A stretch of DNA of 64,000 bases from Dactylis glomerata (Eukaryota > Streptophyta > Magnoliopsida > Poales > Poaceae): the NCBI GenBank assembly GCA_007115705.1, contig QXEO01000727.1:248001-312000 (forward strand), read 5' to 3'. Below the pieces are notes generated by a model. That model saw only the letters and a program-made list of their open reading frames with translations. It was not told the DNA's origin and searched no databases. This document shows, piece after piece, positions 1 through 11,740 of this stretch. Both the position numbers and the translations under genes were made by a program. Numbering within the stretch: position 1 is the stretch's first letter; every line of letters begins with the position of its first letter.

Positions 1-1
1 G

Positions 2-232
2 GCGGAGCATGAGAGGTTGGCGGCTCGGGAGCCTACTGGACCTGTGCAGCTGGCACCAGGGTCCAGCATGGGTCCATCTCCTTCACCTGGTAGGGAGGCT
101 TCGCCCACCGTTATCCCTCAGACAGGGGGGATACAGGGGCGACCTCCCAAGCCGCCGTCTCGGCCCTGGACAAGGAGCAGGGCTCGCTCGGTTCCCAATA
201 GGGGGACCCCCCCGGATGATGTTCCTCAATGA
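2..232 (+). pseudogene. LINE ORF1 C-terminus (partial)
   Basis: An open frame enters from the window edge and ends at TGA 230-232. The last 76 residues are rich in Pro, Arg and Gly, as expected for the basic, disordered tail of a LINE ORF1 nucleic-acid-binding protein. No zinc knuckle lies in the visible part. The stop overlaps the ORF2 ATG (229-231) as ATGA. Assignment rests on position before ORF2 rather than on a recognisable domain. Confidence 0.6.
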
Positions 233-3200
233 GTACGCCCTTTTACTCATTGATTTGGAACCTTAGGGGGGTTTGGCGCCCCGGGGCGCCAACGCCAGTT
301 GAAGGAATACATGCGTCAGGAGAATGTTGATATCGTCGGGTTGCAGGAGACGATCAAGGAAAGCTTTCTCCTTCATGAGCTTGAGGGACTGAGTAGGCAC
401 AAGTTTGCTTGGCACTGGGTTCCTGCCGTGGGTCACTCGGGAGGAATCCTCCTAGGGGTGAAGGAGGACACCTTTGAGGTCGACGATATGGACCACGGGG
501 AGTTCTTTGTGAGCATGGCGCTCACACATAGACGCTCTAATCTCAGATGGGAGGTTATCGTGGTCTATGGCCCCGCGGACCATCGTCGTTCCCCGGCGTT
601 CCTAGCTGAGCTAACCTCGAAGGTGGAGCGGTGCACGACTCCGGTGATGATAGCTGGGGACTTCAACTTAATCCGCTCCCCTGAGGATAAGAGCTCGGCT
701 CATGTAGACATCCCGAGAATGCGGATGTTCAATGACTGTATAGCGGATCTCGCCCTAAGAGAAATCACAAGAGCGGGAGCCCAGTACACCTGGAGTAATA
801 ATAGGGTGGACCCGATCCGGAGTGTGCTGGACTGGGTCTTTGTGTCGGTGGAGTGGGAGATGGCCTTCCCCCTCTATGCCCTTCGTGCAGTTACTAGGAT
901 TGGCTCCGACCACTCCCCCTTGCTTCTCTCATCAGGGGGTGGGTCTCCCCCACGGCTGAACCGCTTTCATTTCGAGAACTTCTGGCTCGGTCAGGAGGGC
1001 TTTGTGGAAGCTGTTGGCGCTAAATGGGAAGCCGCAATGTTTTCTCCTCCCCGCGTTTATAATGCAGTCGACGTCTGGCACCATTGTGCTAAGACGGTTC
1101 GCCAATTCATGCGCGGTTGGGGAGCTAATGTCGGGGCGGAGCTTTGGCAGAAGAAAGGATTACTCCTTACGGAGATCAAGAATCTCGACAGTAGGTCGGA
1201 TTCTGTGGGCTTATCCGCTGACGAGTGGCTGCGGCGGTATGCCCTTGAGGACTCCCTTTTAGAGATCTACAGAGGCGAGGAGGTTTTCTGGCGGCAACAA
1301 AGCCGCTAGAACAGGCTTCTGCGGGGCGACGCGAACACGGCCTACTTCCATGCGATTGCCAACAGCCGACGTCGGAAGTGTTCAATCCCCTGCCTTTGGG
1401 ATCGAGATAATCTTCTAGAGGATGCTAGAGATATCTCCGATCATGTTTACTCCTTCTATAAGGAGCTCTTTACGGTAGGCCCTCGCTCAGGGCTCTCGTT
1501 ATCAGTGGACTTTTGGCCAGTGGGGGCTATGGTCTCTGATAATGAGAACGCGGAGCTGACGCGCCCATTCTCTCTAGAGGAGGTGGGCAAGGCGATTATG
1601 GAAATGAAGGCGGACTCTGCCCTGGGGCCAGATGGGCTCCCGGTTGTTTTCTTCCAGAAGTTCTGGTTGAAAATTCAGGCGGTGATCATGCCAATGTTCC
1701 AGGAGTTGTTCATTGGGACGTTGGTTATGTCGCGCCTAAATTTTGGCGTGATAACCCTGATCCCCAAGGTAGTGGGGGCCACGGATATCCGCCAATTTAG
1801 GCCTATTACGGTGGTCAATGTCATCCAACGGATCATCTCTAAGGTCTGTGCCTTAAGGCTGGCCCCAGTATTGGAGCGCCTTACGCACCCATACCAGTTT
1901 GCCTTCCTAAAGGGCCGGTATATTCATGATGGGATTCTGGCTCTTCATGAAATCATTCATGAGGTTAAGGTACGACACCAGAGGGGTGTGTTCCTAAAGC
2001 TAGATTTCCAGAAAGTGTACGACCGCCTGGATTGGTCCTTTCTTCGTCATGCCCTTCTGCGGAGAGGCTTCGATGATAGGATGGTTAGCTGGATCATGCA
2101 GATCATTATGAGTGGCAATACTGCCATTAATATTAACGGGGAAGTGGGGCCATACTTTAGGCCCTCTTGTGGCGTGAGGCAGGGGGACCCCATATCTCCT
2201 CTCCTCTTTAATGCTGCAGTAGATGTCTTAGCGGAAATCTTAGAGAAGGCTAAGATTTCCGGCCACATTTCGGGTGTGGTGGGACATCTTATCCCCGGAG
2301 GAGGTGTTACACACCTCCAGTATGCGGATGACACCATGATTATGGTGGAAGGGTCGGAGCTTGATATTGTTAATCTTAAATTTCTCCTCTTATGTTTTGA
2401 GACCATGTCAGGTCTCAAAATCAACTTTGATAAGAGCGAGGTCGTGGTCTTGGGGTATAGCCCTGAGGATCAACAACGGATCGCCGACAACCTGAATTGC
2501 CGCTTGACTTCCTTCCCAGTTAGCTACTTGGGGATGCCTGTTCGGGACTCTCGGATCCTTATCAAGGATCTAGACCCGTTAGTAGGGAGAGTCAGATCAA
2601 AGGCGGAGCCTTGGCGAGGGAAGTTTACCTCCAAGGGGAGTAAGACTATCCTCATCAACTCCTGTCTTTCGAGTCTCCCCCTGTACTTTATGGGGCTATA
2701 CCTTCTACCGGAGGGAGTGCATAGCAACTTTGATAAGGAGCTATCGCGCTTCTTCTGGCAGGAGCGTAATGGCCGCCAGAAGTACCATATGGTCAAATGG
2801 GCTGATATTTGCGCCCCCAAGGAGTGTGGGGGCATAGGTATTTTTGCGTCCAGGACTATGAATGTGGCGCTGATGCTTAGATGGGTTTGGAGGATTCTCA
2901 AGGGGGATGGTGGCCTTTGGCTGCAATTGATTAAGGCCAAATACCTGAGAGGCCGACCCCTTATGTCATGCCAACGCCGGGAGGGATCTCAGTTTTGGAG
3001 GTCCATCCAGGATATCAAGCATGAGATCAGGGCAGGGATCACCTATTCCATAGGCGATGGAGCAGGTACCTTATTCTGGCTTGACCCTTGGCTAGGAGAT
3101 CGTCCCCTCAGGGTGGAATTCCCCCAATTATTTGCCATCTGTACCGATCCGATGCTTTTGGTCGCTACGGCGGGCCATCGGCTCTGGGATATCACGTTCC

Positions 3201-3298
3201 GTCGGTCTTTTGGTCCGGAAGACACTGTTGCTTGGGAGGCCCTCTGGGCTCGCCTTCCTAGCGTCCTGTCTTCCTCTTCAGACAGTGTCTCGTGGCGC
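229..3298 (+). pseudogene. LINE ORF2, endonuclease and reverse transcriptase part (broken)
   Basis: ORF2 encodes the enzyme for target-primed reverse transcription. From ATG 229 the frame gives MSTPFYSLIWNLRG and is then lost by a one-base gain in the G run near 265-270; the open frame resumes at 299. The APE endonuclease runs to about 960: VGLQET, GDFNLI, LDWVFV and SDHSPL carry its E, D, D and H positions. A TAG at 1307-1309 replaces what is probably a Trp codon, and the same frame is open on both sides of it. The RT follows: FKGRYIHDG, the fingers/palm motif DFQKVYDRLDW, GVRQGDPISPLLF, and the catalytic LQYADDT near 2320-2340. The frame meets the LTR element at 3299 and continues at 11741. 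Confidence 0.9.
3294..3298. repeat. Target site duplication GGCGC (left copy)
   Basis: Five bases directly before the TG of the 5' LTR match the five directly after the CA of the 3' LTR at 11736-11740. Five bases is the usual duplication for Ty3/gypsy integrases. Confidence 0.95.
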
Positions 3299-4920
3299 TG
3301 ATACGTCTCAAACGTATCTATAATTTTTGATGCTCCATGCTTGTTTTTACACCATTTGTATATTGTTTCGTTACACTTAGTGGCATTTTTATACATTTTC
3401 CGGTACTAACCTATTAACGAAGTGCCACAGTGCCAGTTTCCTGTTTTCTGCTGTTTTTGTGTTTCAGAAGTGATACACAGGAAATATTCTCGGAATTGGA
3501 CGAAACAAGTTCCTGAAGTCATATTTCACGGGGAAGCTTCCAGACATCCGAAGACCTGACGGAGTGGGGCCACGTGGGCCCCAGACACAGGGGCGGCGCG
3601 GCCACCCCCCTGGCCGCGCCAGCCCCGTGTGAGGGGGCGTGGTCCCTCCTCTGACATCGCCCCTTCGCCTATATATACCCCCTGACGAGAAAACCTAAGG
3701 GCCCGATCAGTTTTCCAGAATACATCGCGATCCGCCGCCGCCGTCGACCCGAAGATCGGGAGGGTCCAGAAGCTCTTCCCGGCACCCTGCCGGAGAGGGG
3801 AATCGCCACCGGAGGTCTTCTTCATCGCCATGCTTGCCTCCGGAGCGATGAGTGAGTAGTCTACCTTGGACTATGGGTCCATAGCAGTAGCTAGCTAGTT
3901 GTCTTCTCCACCATGTGCTTCATGTTTAGATCTCATGAGCTGCCGTACATGATTGATATCACCGTTATGTAATTCTATGATGTTGGTTTGTTGGGATCCG
4001 ATGAATATTGGTGTTTATGATTAAGTCGCTGTGCTGAATTATATCTTTTGTTATCTCTATGTTGTTTATGATCTTGCATGCTCTCCGTTGTTAGTAGCTA
4101 TCTTGGCCGAGTAGTTGCTAGTGACTCCAAGAGGGGGTATTTATGCTCGATAGTGGGTTCATGTCTCTATTTCACCTGGGGGAGTGACAGAAACCTCTAA
4201 GGTGGTAGATGTGTTGTTGCTACTAGGGAGAAAACAACATTCATATGCTCAAGGGCATATGCTTTGTTTACATTACACACTTTGCTTAATGCAATTATCT
4301 GTTGTTCGCAACTTAATACTTCTAGGGTGTTCGGATGATATCCCCGGGGGTGGATTATTAGTCATAGATGCAGTTGGATGGCGGTCTATGTATTTTGTTG
4401 TAATGCCCAGAGTGAATCTCATAGTGATCTTCTTGACATATCACGTTATCTTTATTCTATCAATTGCCCAACTGTAATTTGTTTACCCAACATGTTATTT
4501 TATCTATGGAGAGACACCACTAGTGAACTGTGGACCCCGGTCCTATTTTAATCATATTGCAATCACCTGTTTACTTTTCCCGCACTGTTCACTTTACTCG
4601 CATATTACCACTGTTTTCCACTCGATACACTCATAACCTTTGTTTCAAGCAAACCGGTGAGATTGACAACCTCATCGCAAGTTGGGGACAAAGTATTTGT
4701 TTGTGTGTGTGCAGGTTCCACAAACACCTTCAGTCGTCATCGTCTCTCTTCTCCTGATCGATAAACCTTGGTTTCTTAACTGAGGGAAAACTAGCCGCTA
4801 CACTCATCATACCTTCCTCTTGGGGTTCCCAACGGGCTGGTCATCACCACGCACAAGGACTTACTGCTCCCACGTCAACTAAACGCCACAGTCTTTTCTG
4901 GCGCCATCACACGAGTAGCA
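3299..4920 (+). repeat. 5' LTR
   Basis: It begins TGATACGTCTC and ends AGTAGCA and is nearly identical to 10113-11735. A GC-rich zone with a TATA box at 3670-3677 marks the U3/R promoter. The open frames inside it (for example 4184-4477) recur in the other LTR and are not taken as genes. Confidence 0.95.
3670..3677 (+). promoter_or_regulatory. TATA box of 5' LTR promoter
   Basis: TATATATA follows a GC-rich stretch and precedes a likely transcript leader. The same site is at 10484-10491 in the 3' LTR. Confidence 0.65.
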
Positions 4921-4930
4921 GCTTCTTTTC

Positions 4931-4948
4931 TGGCGCCGTTGCCGGGGA
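4931..4948 (+). other. Primer binding site, tRNA-Asp
   Basis: TGGCGCCGTTGCCGGGGA lies 10 bases after the 5' LTR. It is complementary to the 3' end of plant tRNA-Asp including CCA. tRNA-Asp priming is found in the Athila lineage. Confidence 0.85.
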
Positions 4949-5113
4949 AGAGAGAAGACTTCTGCGAGGGGAGTTCTTCGCACACACATTCTTTACTTTG
5001 TTATTTGTTTTGCTTTACTTTATTTTATTTTACCTGCACTGCTTTATATCAAAACCCAAAAAAATTAGAATCCTTGGTAGCTGTTTTTACTTGTTTACTT
5101 TCGTTTTGCTGAA

Positions 5114-7177
5114 ATGGGTACTCCTGAAAACACCAAGTTGTGTGACTTTGCTAGCACGAACAATAGTGATTTTATCTGCACTCCTATTGCACCAACTGTT
5201 CCTGCTACCACTTTTTATGAGATTAAGCCTGCTTTATTGAACCTTGTTATGAAAGAGCAATTTTCTGGTGCTAGTACTGAAGATGCTGCAGCTCATCTCA
5301 ACAATTTTGTTGAGCTTTGTGAGATGCAGAAATATAAGGATGTTGATAGTGATATTATTAATCTCAAGTTGTTTCCTTTTTCTTTGAGAGGAAAAGCTAA
5401 AGATTGGTTGCTGTCTTTGACTAAGAATAGTATTGATTCATGGGCTAAGTGTAAGGATGCTTTTATTGGTAGATACTATCCTCCTGCTAAGATTATAGCT
5501 TTGCGTAGCAATATTATGAAGTTTACTCAGTTTGATAATGAACATGTTGCTCAAGCTTGGGAAAGAATGAAATCTATGGTAAAGAATTGCCCCACTCATG
5601 GACTGACTACTTGGATGATTATCCAAACTTTTTATGCAGGACTGAATTTTTCTTCGAGGAACCTACTTGATTCAGCTGCTGGAGGCACTTTTATGTCCCT
5701 CACATTGGGCGCCGCATCAAAGCTACTCGACAACATGATGGTAAATTATTCCGAATGGCACACCGAGAGAGCTCCACAAGGTAAGAAGGTAAATTCTGTT
5801 GAGGAAACCTCTTCCTTGAATGATAAGATTGATACCATTATGGCTATGCTTGCTAATGATAGGAGTCATGTTGATCCTAATAATGTTCCTTTGGCCTCTT
5901 TGGTTGCTCAAGAAGAGCAAGTTGATGTGAATTTCATTAGAAATAACAATTTTAATAACAATGCTTATAGGAACAATTTTGCTAGTAACAATTATAGGCC
6001 GTATCCTTCTACCAATGGTAATGGTTATGGTAACTCTTATGGTAATTCCTACAACAACACTAGGGCCGCGCCCTCCGAGCTTGAGGTAATGCTCAAGGAC
6101 TTCATCGGTAAACAAACTGCTTTTAATAAGTCTGTTGAGGAAAAGTTAGGCAAAATTGATATCCTTGCTTCTAAAGTTGATAGCCTTGCTCATGATGTTG
6201 AACTTCTGAAATTAAAAGTGTTTCCTAATGATGTGAATGTGAGCAATGTTGTCGCTGCCGCTAATGCTACCCAAGTTAGAATTGATGAAAATATTAGATT
6301 GTTAGCGAAATTGCATGCCAGGTGGGAAAGAGAAGATGAGATGGCTAGAGAGATGAAGGTATGTACTATTACTACCTCTAATGATGTTATTCCTACTGAT
6401 AGCAACCCTCTTACTTTGATTGGTGTAGAGAATACTCCCACTCCTTGTGTTAAAAAGCCTAAAACTGCCAAAACTTTTTCTCAAAAGAGTGCTGAAATTT
6501 TTCGGAGTGTAGGAGATGATAGTTCTATTTCCTTTAATGATTTTGATGTTGATGGCTGCAATATATCTGAAGTTATTTTGTTCTTGCAAAAGCTTGCTTT
6601 GACTCCCAATGCTAGTTCTTTAAATATTGCTTTTACTAAGCATATTACCAATGCTCTCATAAAGATTAGGGATGAAAAGTTGAAGCAAAAAGCCTCTGTT
6701 CCCAAGAAGTTAGAAGATGGTTGGGAACCCATCATTGATATGCATGTTAATGGTTATGATTGCCATGCTTTATGTGATCTAGGTGCTAGTATTTCTATTA
6801 TGCCTAGAAAGATTTATGACATGCTTGATTTACCACCACTTGAAAAGTGTTATTTTGATGTTCCTATTGCTGATGTTGCTAAGAAGAAACCTTTGGGAAG
6901 GATTAATGATGTTCTTATTGTGGTTAACAATAACCTTGCTCCCGTTGATTTTCTTGTTATGGACGTTGAATGCCATGCTTCATGTCCTATTATTTTGGGA
7001 AGACCCTTTCTTCGAACTATAGGTGCTATCATTGATATGAGGGAAGGCACTATCAAGTATCAATTCCCACTAAAGAAAGGTATGGAACACTTCCCTAGGA
7101 AAAGAAAGAAATTACTTTTTGACTCTATTCTTAGAGCAAATTATGATCTTAATGCTTCATCACTTGATATTACTTGA
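5114..7177 (+). CDS. Retrotransposon gag-protease polyprotein
   Basis: A 687-residue uninterrupted frame starts at the first good ATG after the primer site. Residues about 55-210 form a Ty3/gypsy capsid (Retrotrans_gag) domain, with LFPFSLRGKAKDWLLSL and an AWERMKSM segment. An Asn-rich low-complexity stretch at about 275-325 and a coiled-coil-like region follow. Near residue 554, CDLGASISIMP is a retropepsin active site with Leu in the second position, common in plant Athila elements. Nothing beyond the protease is encoded, so polymerase functions must come in trans. The absence of stops fits a young copy whose gag may still be made. Confidence 0.9.
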   Translation: MGTPENTKLCDFASTNNSDFICTPIAPTVPATTFYEIKPALLNLVMKEQFSGASTEDAAAHLNNFVELCEMQKYKDVDSDIINLKLFPFSLRGKAKDWLLSLTKNSIDSWAKCKDAFIGRYYPPAKIIALRSNIMKFTQFDNEHVAQAWERMKSMVKNCPTHGLTTWMIIQTFYAGLNFSSRNLLDSAAGGTFMSLTLGAASKLLDNMMVNYSEWHTERAPQGKKVNSVEETSSLNDKIDTIMAMLANDRSHVDPNNVPLASLVAQEEQVDVNFIRNNNFNNNAYRNNFASNNYRPYPSTNGNGYGNSYGNSYNNTRAAPSELEVMLKDFIGKQTAFNKSVEEKLGKIDILASKVDSLAHDVELLKLKVFPNDVNVSNVVAAANATQVRIDENIRLLAKLHARWEREDEMAREMKVCTITTSNDVIPTDSNPLTLIGVENTPTPCVKKPKTAKTFSQKSAEIFRSVGDDSSISFNDFDVDGCNISEVILFLQKLALTPNASSLNIAFTKHITNALIKIRDEKLKQKASVPKKLEDGWEPIIDMHVNGYDCHALCDLGASISIMPRKIYDMLDLPPLEKCYFDVPIADVAKKKPLGRINDVLIVVNNNLAPVDFLVMDVECHASCPIILGRPFLRTIGAIIDMREGTIKYQFPLKKGMEHFPRKRKKLLFDSILRANYDLNASSLDIT

Positions 7178-10091
7178 TTCGCAATTTTCTGCGCCTAGCT
7201 CAAAGGCGTTAAAGAAAAGCACTCTTGGGAGATAACCCATTGTTTACTTTTCAGTACTTTTTCTTTTATTTGAGTCTTGGAAGTCATTACTACTGTAATG
7301 ACCGCTCCTTATCTTGTTTATTTCGTTTTTGTGCCAAGAGAAGCCTCTAATTTGAGTGAGGTAAAGATTTGGGGTTATTGCTGTCCTGAAACTGTTTTCG
7401 GTGCTGCACCGTAAAAATTCGTGAAAATTCTCTGTATATCTTTTGGACCTGCGATTTCTTGTGCATATGCCCCAGCTTATATCCAAACTTTTCTTAGTTG
7501 AACACTTTTTGATTTGAGCAACGGAAAATCCCTCAAAAATTCGTCCTTTGTCAGCTGTCCAGTTTTGACAGATTTCTGCCAATATTTGTTTTTGCCACTT
7601 TATCACTTTCTTTTGAGTTCTTTTTGATCATGGAACTCTTGTGGAAGTTGCTACAGTAGTATATACTTTATATGTGGTGGTTTTGGGTTGAAACCTGAAG
7701 CTAAAAGAGGTTGAATATATTTTATGCTTACACTAATGTTGCTAATAGAATTGTGTTTAGTTTTGTATGAAGGAAGTTTTCAAGTGTAGGGATTGGAGAA
7801 TGATGAGATGAGTTGAAGAATGGACAAAAGCTCAAGCTTGGGGATGCCCATGCATCACCCCAAGAAATATCCAAGAAGTACAAGCGTCAAAGCTTGGGGA
7901 TGCCCCCGAGGCACCCCTTCTTCATCGGCAAAAATCAGGTCACCTTTCAAAACACTATATTTTTATTGCTTCATGCACTATGTGTTTTTCTTGGAGCGTC
8001 AGTTGTTTTAGTTTTATTAGTTTGTTTAGTTTGTTTGTTTGCTGCAATAAATGGTTGGACCCCAACAAATTTCCTTTGGAGGAGATGTACTCGTTTTCAT
8101 TTGCAAAGAACGCTCTAGTTTTCACTCTTATTAAAAATCGAGTGTTCTACTTTTTCTGCTACTGCTTTTGGTTTTCGTTTTCGCCTTGATTTGCGTTCAG
8201 ATCTTGTCATATCTTTTCATCAAGGTGCATTTTTGCCTCTGATCTTCATTGGTTTTCATCAAAAGAGGTGTTTATAAAAATTTCAAATGGTGTTGGAAAA
8301 GAGAAAAAGCTTTGTGCAAAATAGTGGTACAAGAAGGAGCTTGTGTAGACTGCGGCTTAGGCTTTTTCATGTCATGCTTGATGTCTTTTTGATAGTATGC
8401 TTAGTGGTTTTGCTGTAGCATGACTTGTCTCAAATAACTGAGATTGCTTAATGAGCCTTTGAAAAAATCATGCGTTGTTTTTTATTGTATGGAAGCATTA
8501 TTTTGGTTTTCTCCTTGATGCTTTATTTGGGTTGACTTGGCGCATGCTCACACATGTTAGACTCTTACAAAGTTGCCATTAGCCTTCATGATCATTTAGT
8601 TTTTGAGTTTTGATGCCATCATATGCTTCTTTTAATGTCGCTTTGTCGCTTTGCATGATTATGGCCATTATTGCTCTCTTAGTTGGTCGCTCCCAGTCTT
8701 TTGCTAGCCCTTGCCTTGTACTGAGTATGAGCTCTACTCGTGCATCCAACTCCTAAAAGCCAAAGTTTTCCAAAGTGTCCACCATACATACCTACTAGCA
8801 ATTTGCTATTCCAAGTAAATTTGACTTGCTTTTATATTCTCTTCAAGTTAAACCCTTACCAGTGTTATGCGAAATTCGGTCAGTAAAGCTCTCACGAACC
8901 GGAAGGCACACTTTACTTTTTCCTGTTCTTAAAAATTTGACATTGTGGTCTTTTATGCTGAGTTGTTATGCTTGCAAGTTGTAAGTTGGATTCTAGCCTA
9001 GCCATGCTGTCATGGGGCAAGCTTTCAACATTGCACTTCTTTTTGAGTTGATATCGTGATCTTTTGTTTATGGATGCCCGCTGTGTGAAATGAATTGGGA
9101 ATCTTGTAGGGATCATGGAGTTTGTATATGTGTTAGGGAAACGCCGGGCCGCCAATCTAAGCCATGCATAATTCATGGTGGAAATTTGCAGCATACCCAT
9201 GGTGAACATTCGACGACGCATCTCACAATAAAAAGCTAAACAATATAGCAAATAAAAGAGATGTCGAGGTGTTCATTGTCTGCTTGTCCTGTCATTTTGG
9301 TGTGGGCTTGTTCCATGTCATCGGGCACGGAGGTACCCCATTGGCGGTTCTCAATGATATGCATATACTTACAATGACAAGAGCCTTGCTTGGGACTCTA
9401 AGTAAATTAGCATGGTTTGGGTACTCGTATTCACGGGACACGAGGTTTTCAACTTATGATTTGTCAAGCATATGCATCATAACTGTTCTCGCATTAACTT
9501 TAACCATTCAAGATGCTTATGATGGGGGCAATGAGAGCTCAAAGCCGGTAAGTACCATAATTTTTGAAGGTTATAAACTTGCAATCACTGCTTCCCTCTG
9601 CGAAGGGCCTTTCTTTTACTTTTATGTTGAGTCACCACCTTCTTTCTTTATGCACCATTAAGAGAGCATAGTTGTCATTCTTAGTGTGATATGCATTGTC
9701 CCAAAGTTCATTGATTGACTCATATTGTTGGTTTCACTTGTTCTTAAATTATTTGTATCTAGTCGCCCTCTTAAACTTTGAGGTGTCCTATGCATTTATG
9801 TTTTGCTCTCTTTGAAGGACAAGCTGAAAACCATTTGTATGTTTTTCCTTATGATTTGAACACACGTTTGACTTTCATTGTTTCATTATCATGATCTTTT
9901 GTTTGTGTTCATTTACATGTTTACAACATGGTTGCTAAGTTCTTATTGTCATGATTATATCTTTCATGCCCATGTTTTAAGTTCTATTGATCCCAGCTCA
10001 CCAATGCTTGCATATATGATCAAGATTGTGTAGGTGCATGTCACCTCAAAAATTATTCTTTTGTTATCACTTACCTACTCGAGGACGAGCA
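7178..10091 (+). other. Non-coding internal region of the LTR element
   Basis: About 2.9 kb lie where pol would be in an autonomous relative. It is T-rich, lacks long frames with recognisable domains, and contains short copies of the tract-like motif GCTTGGGGATGC (near 7838 and 7892) that resemble the real polypurine tract. I find no RT, RNase H or integrase remnants in any frame, so pol was replaced rather than merely mutated. Confidence 0.7.
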
Positions 10092-10112
10092 GGAGTTAAG
10101 CTTGGGGATGCT
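10092..10112 (+). other. Polypurine tract region before 3' LTR
   Basis: GGAGTTAAGCTTGGGGATGC lies directly before the TG of the 3' LTR. Its position and purine content fit the plus-strand primer. Confidence 0.7.
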
Positions 10113-11735
10113 TGATACGTCTCAAACGTATCTATAATTTTTGATGCTCCATGCTTGTTTTTACACCATTTGTATATTGTTTTGTTACACTTAGTGGCAT
10201 TTTTATACATTTTCCGGAACTAACCTATTAACGAAGTGCCACAGTGCCAGTTTCCTGTTTTCTGCTGTTTTTGTGTTTCAGAAGTGATACACAGGAAATA
10301 TTCTCGGAATTGGACGAAACAAGTTCCTGAAGTCATATTTCACGGGGAAGCTTCCAGACATCCGAAGACCTGACGGAGTGGGGCCACGTGGGCCCCAGAC
10401 ACAGGGGCGGCGCGGCCACCCCCCTGGCCGCGCCAGCCCCGTGTGAGGGGGCGTGGTCCCTCCTCTGACATCGCCCCTTCGCCTATATATACCCCCTGAC
10501 GAGAAAAACCTAAGGGCCCGATCAGTTTTCCAGAATACATCGCGATCCGCCGCCGCCGTCGACCCGAAGATCGGGAGGGTCCAGAAGCTCTTCCCGGCAC
10601 CCTGTCGGAGAGGGGAATCGCCACCGGAGGTCTTCTTCATCGCCATGCTTGCCTCCGGAGCGATGAGTGAGTAGTCTACCTTGGACTATGGGTCCATAGC
10701 AGTAGCTAGCTGGTTGTCTTCTCCACCATGTGCTTCATGTTTAGATCTCATGAGCTGCCGTACATGATTGAGATCACCGTTATGTAATTCTATGATGTTG
10801 GTTTGTTGGGATCCGATGAATATTGGTGTTTATGATTAAGTTGCTGTGCGGAATTATATCTTTTGTTATCTCTATGTTGTTTATGATCTTGCATGCTCTC
10901 CGTTGTTAGTAGCTATCTTGGCCGAGTAGTTGCTAGTGACTCCAAGAGGGGGTATTTATGCTCGATAGTGGGTTCATGTCTCTATTTCACCTGGGGGAGT
11001 GACAGAAACCTCTAAGGTGGTAGATGTGCTGTTGCTACTAGGGAGAAAACAACATTCATATGCTCAAGGGCATATGCTTTGTTTACATTACACACTTTGC
11101 TTAATGCAATTATCTGTTGTTCGCAACTTAATACTTCTAGGGTGCTCGGATGATATCCCCGGGGGTGGATTATTAGTCATAGATGCAGTTGGATGGCGGT
11201 CTATGTATTTTGTTGTAATGCCCAGAGTGAATCTCATAGTGATCTTCTTGACATATCACGTTATCTTTATTCTATCAATTGCCCAACTGTAATTTGTTTA
11301 CCCAGCATGTTATTTTATCTATGGAGAGACACCACTAGTGAACTGTGGACCCCGGTCCTATTTTAATCATATTGCAATCACCTGTTTACTTTTCCCGCAC
11401 TGTTTACTTTACTCGCATATTACCACTGTTTTCCACTCGATACACTCATAACCTTTGTTTCAAGCAAACCGGTGAGATTGACAACCTCATCGCAAGTTGG
11501 GGACAAAGTATTTGTTTGTGTGTGTGCAGGTTCCACAAACACCTTCAGTCGTCATCGTCTCTCTTCTCCTGATCGATAAACCTTGGTTTCTTAACTGAGG
11601 GAAAACTAGCCGCTACACTCATCATACCTTCCTCTTGGGGTTCCCAACGGGCTGGTCATCACCACGCACAAGGACTTACTGCTCCCACGTCAACTAAACG
11701 CCACAGTCTTTTCTGGCGCCATCACACGAGTAGCA
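10113..11735 (+). repeat. 3' LTR
   Basis: This is a copy of 3299-4920 with roughly a dozen single-base differences by eye and one extra A near 10505. It ends AGTAGCA, followed by the GGCGC duplication. Confidence 0.95.
10484..10491 (+). promoter_or_regulatory. TATA box in 3' LTR
   Basis: TATATATA is in the same context as in the 5' LTR. From here it could drive read-out into the downstream LINE fragment. Confidence 0.55.
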
Positions 11736-11740
11736 GGCGC
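11736..11740. repeat. Target site duplication GGCGC (right copy)
   Basis: It matches 3294-3298 and marks the end of the LTR element. Confidence 0.95.

Larger units (their letters stand above)
1..3298 (+). mobile_element. LINE (non-LTR retrotransposon), 5' part, truncated by window start
   Basis: The segment holds the end of ORF1, the overlapping start of ORF2, an APE-type endonuclease and a reverse transcriptase, in the order usual for plant L1-type LINEs. It stops at 3298 where an LTR retrotransposon is inserted and resumes at 11741 in the same frame. The coding region carries one frameshift near 265-270 and one in-frame stop at 1307-1309, so this copy is not autonomous. The 5' end lies outside the window. 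Confidence 0.9.
3299..11735 (+). mobile_element. Complete non-autonomous Athila-like Ty3/gypsy LTR retrotransposon (Sabrina-like)
   Basis: The element is 8437 bp with two LTRs of about 1.62 kb (TG...CA), a 5-bp GGCGC duplication, a tRNA-Asp primer site, a purine-rich tract before the 3' LTR and a single gag-protease frame. I see no reverse transcriptase, RNase H or integrase, so it must use enzymes of a relative. LTR length, total length, tRNA-Asp priming and the DLGAS protease resemble the Triticeae Sabrina group of the Athila lineage; the family name is from memory and tentative. The LTRs differ at roughly a dozen positions by eye, so insertion was recent and later than the LINE it interrupts. 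Confidence 0.93.

Noticed and set aside
4184..4757. Open frames of 97 and 75 residues in the LTR (also at 10999-11572)
   Set aside because: They occur identically in both LTRs, show no domain, and are explained by the non-coding U3/R/U5 sequence.
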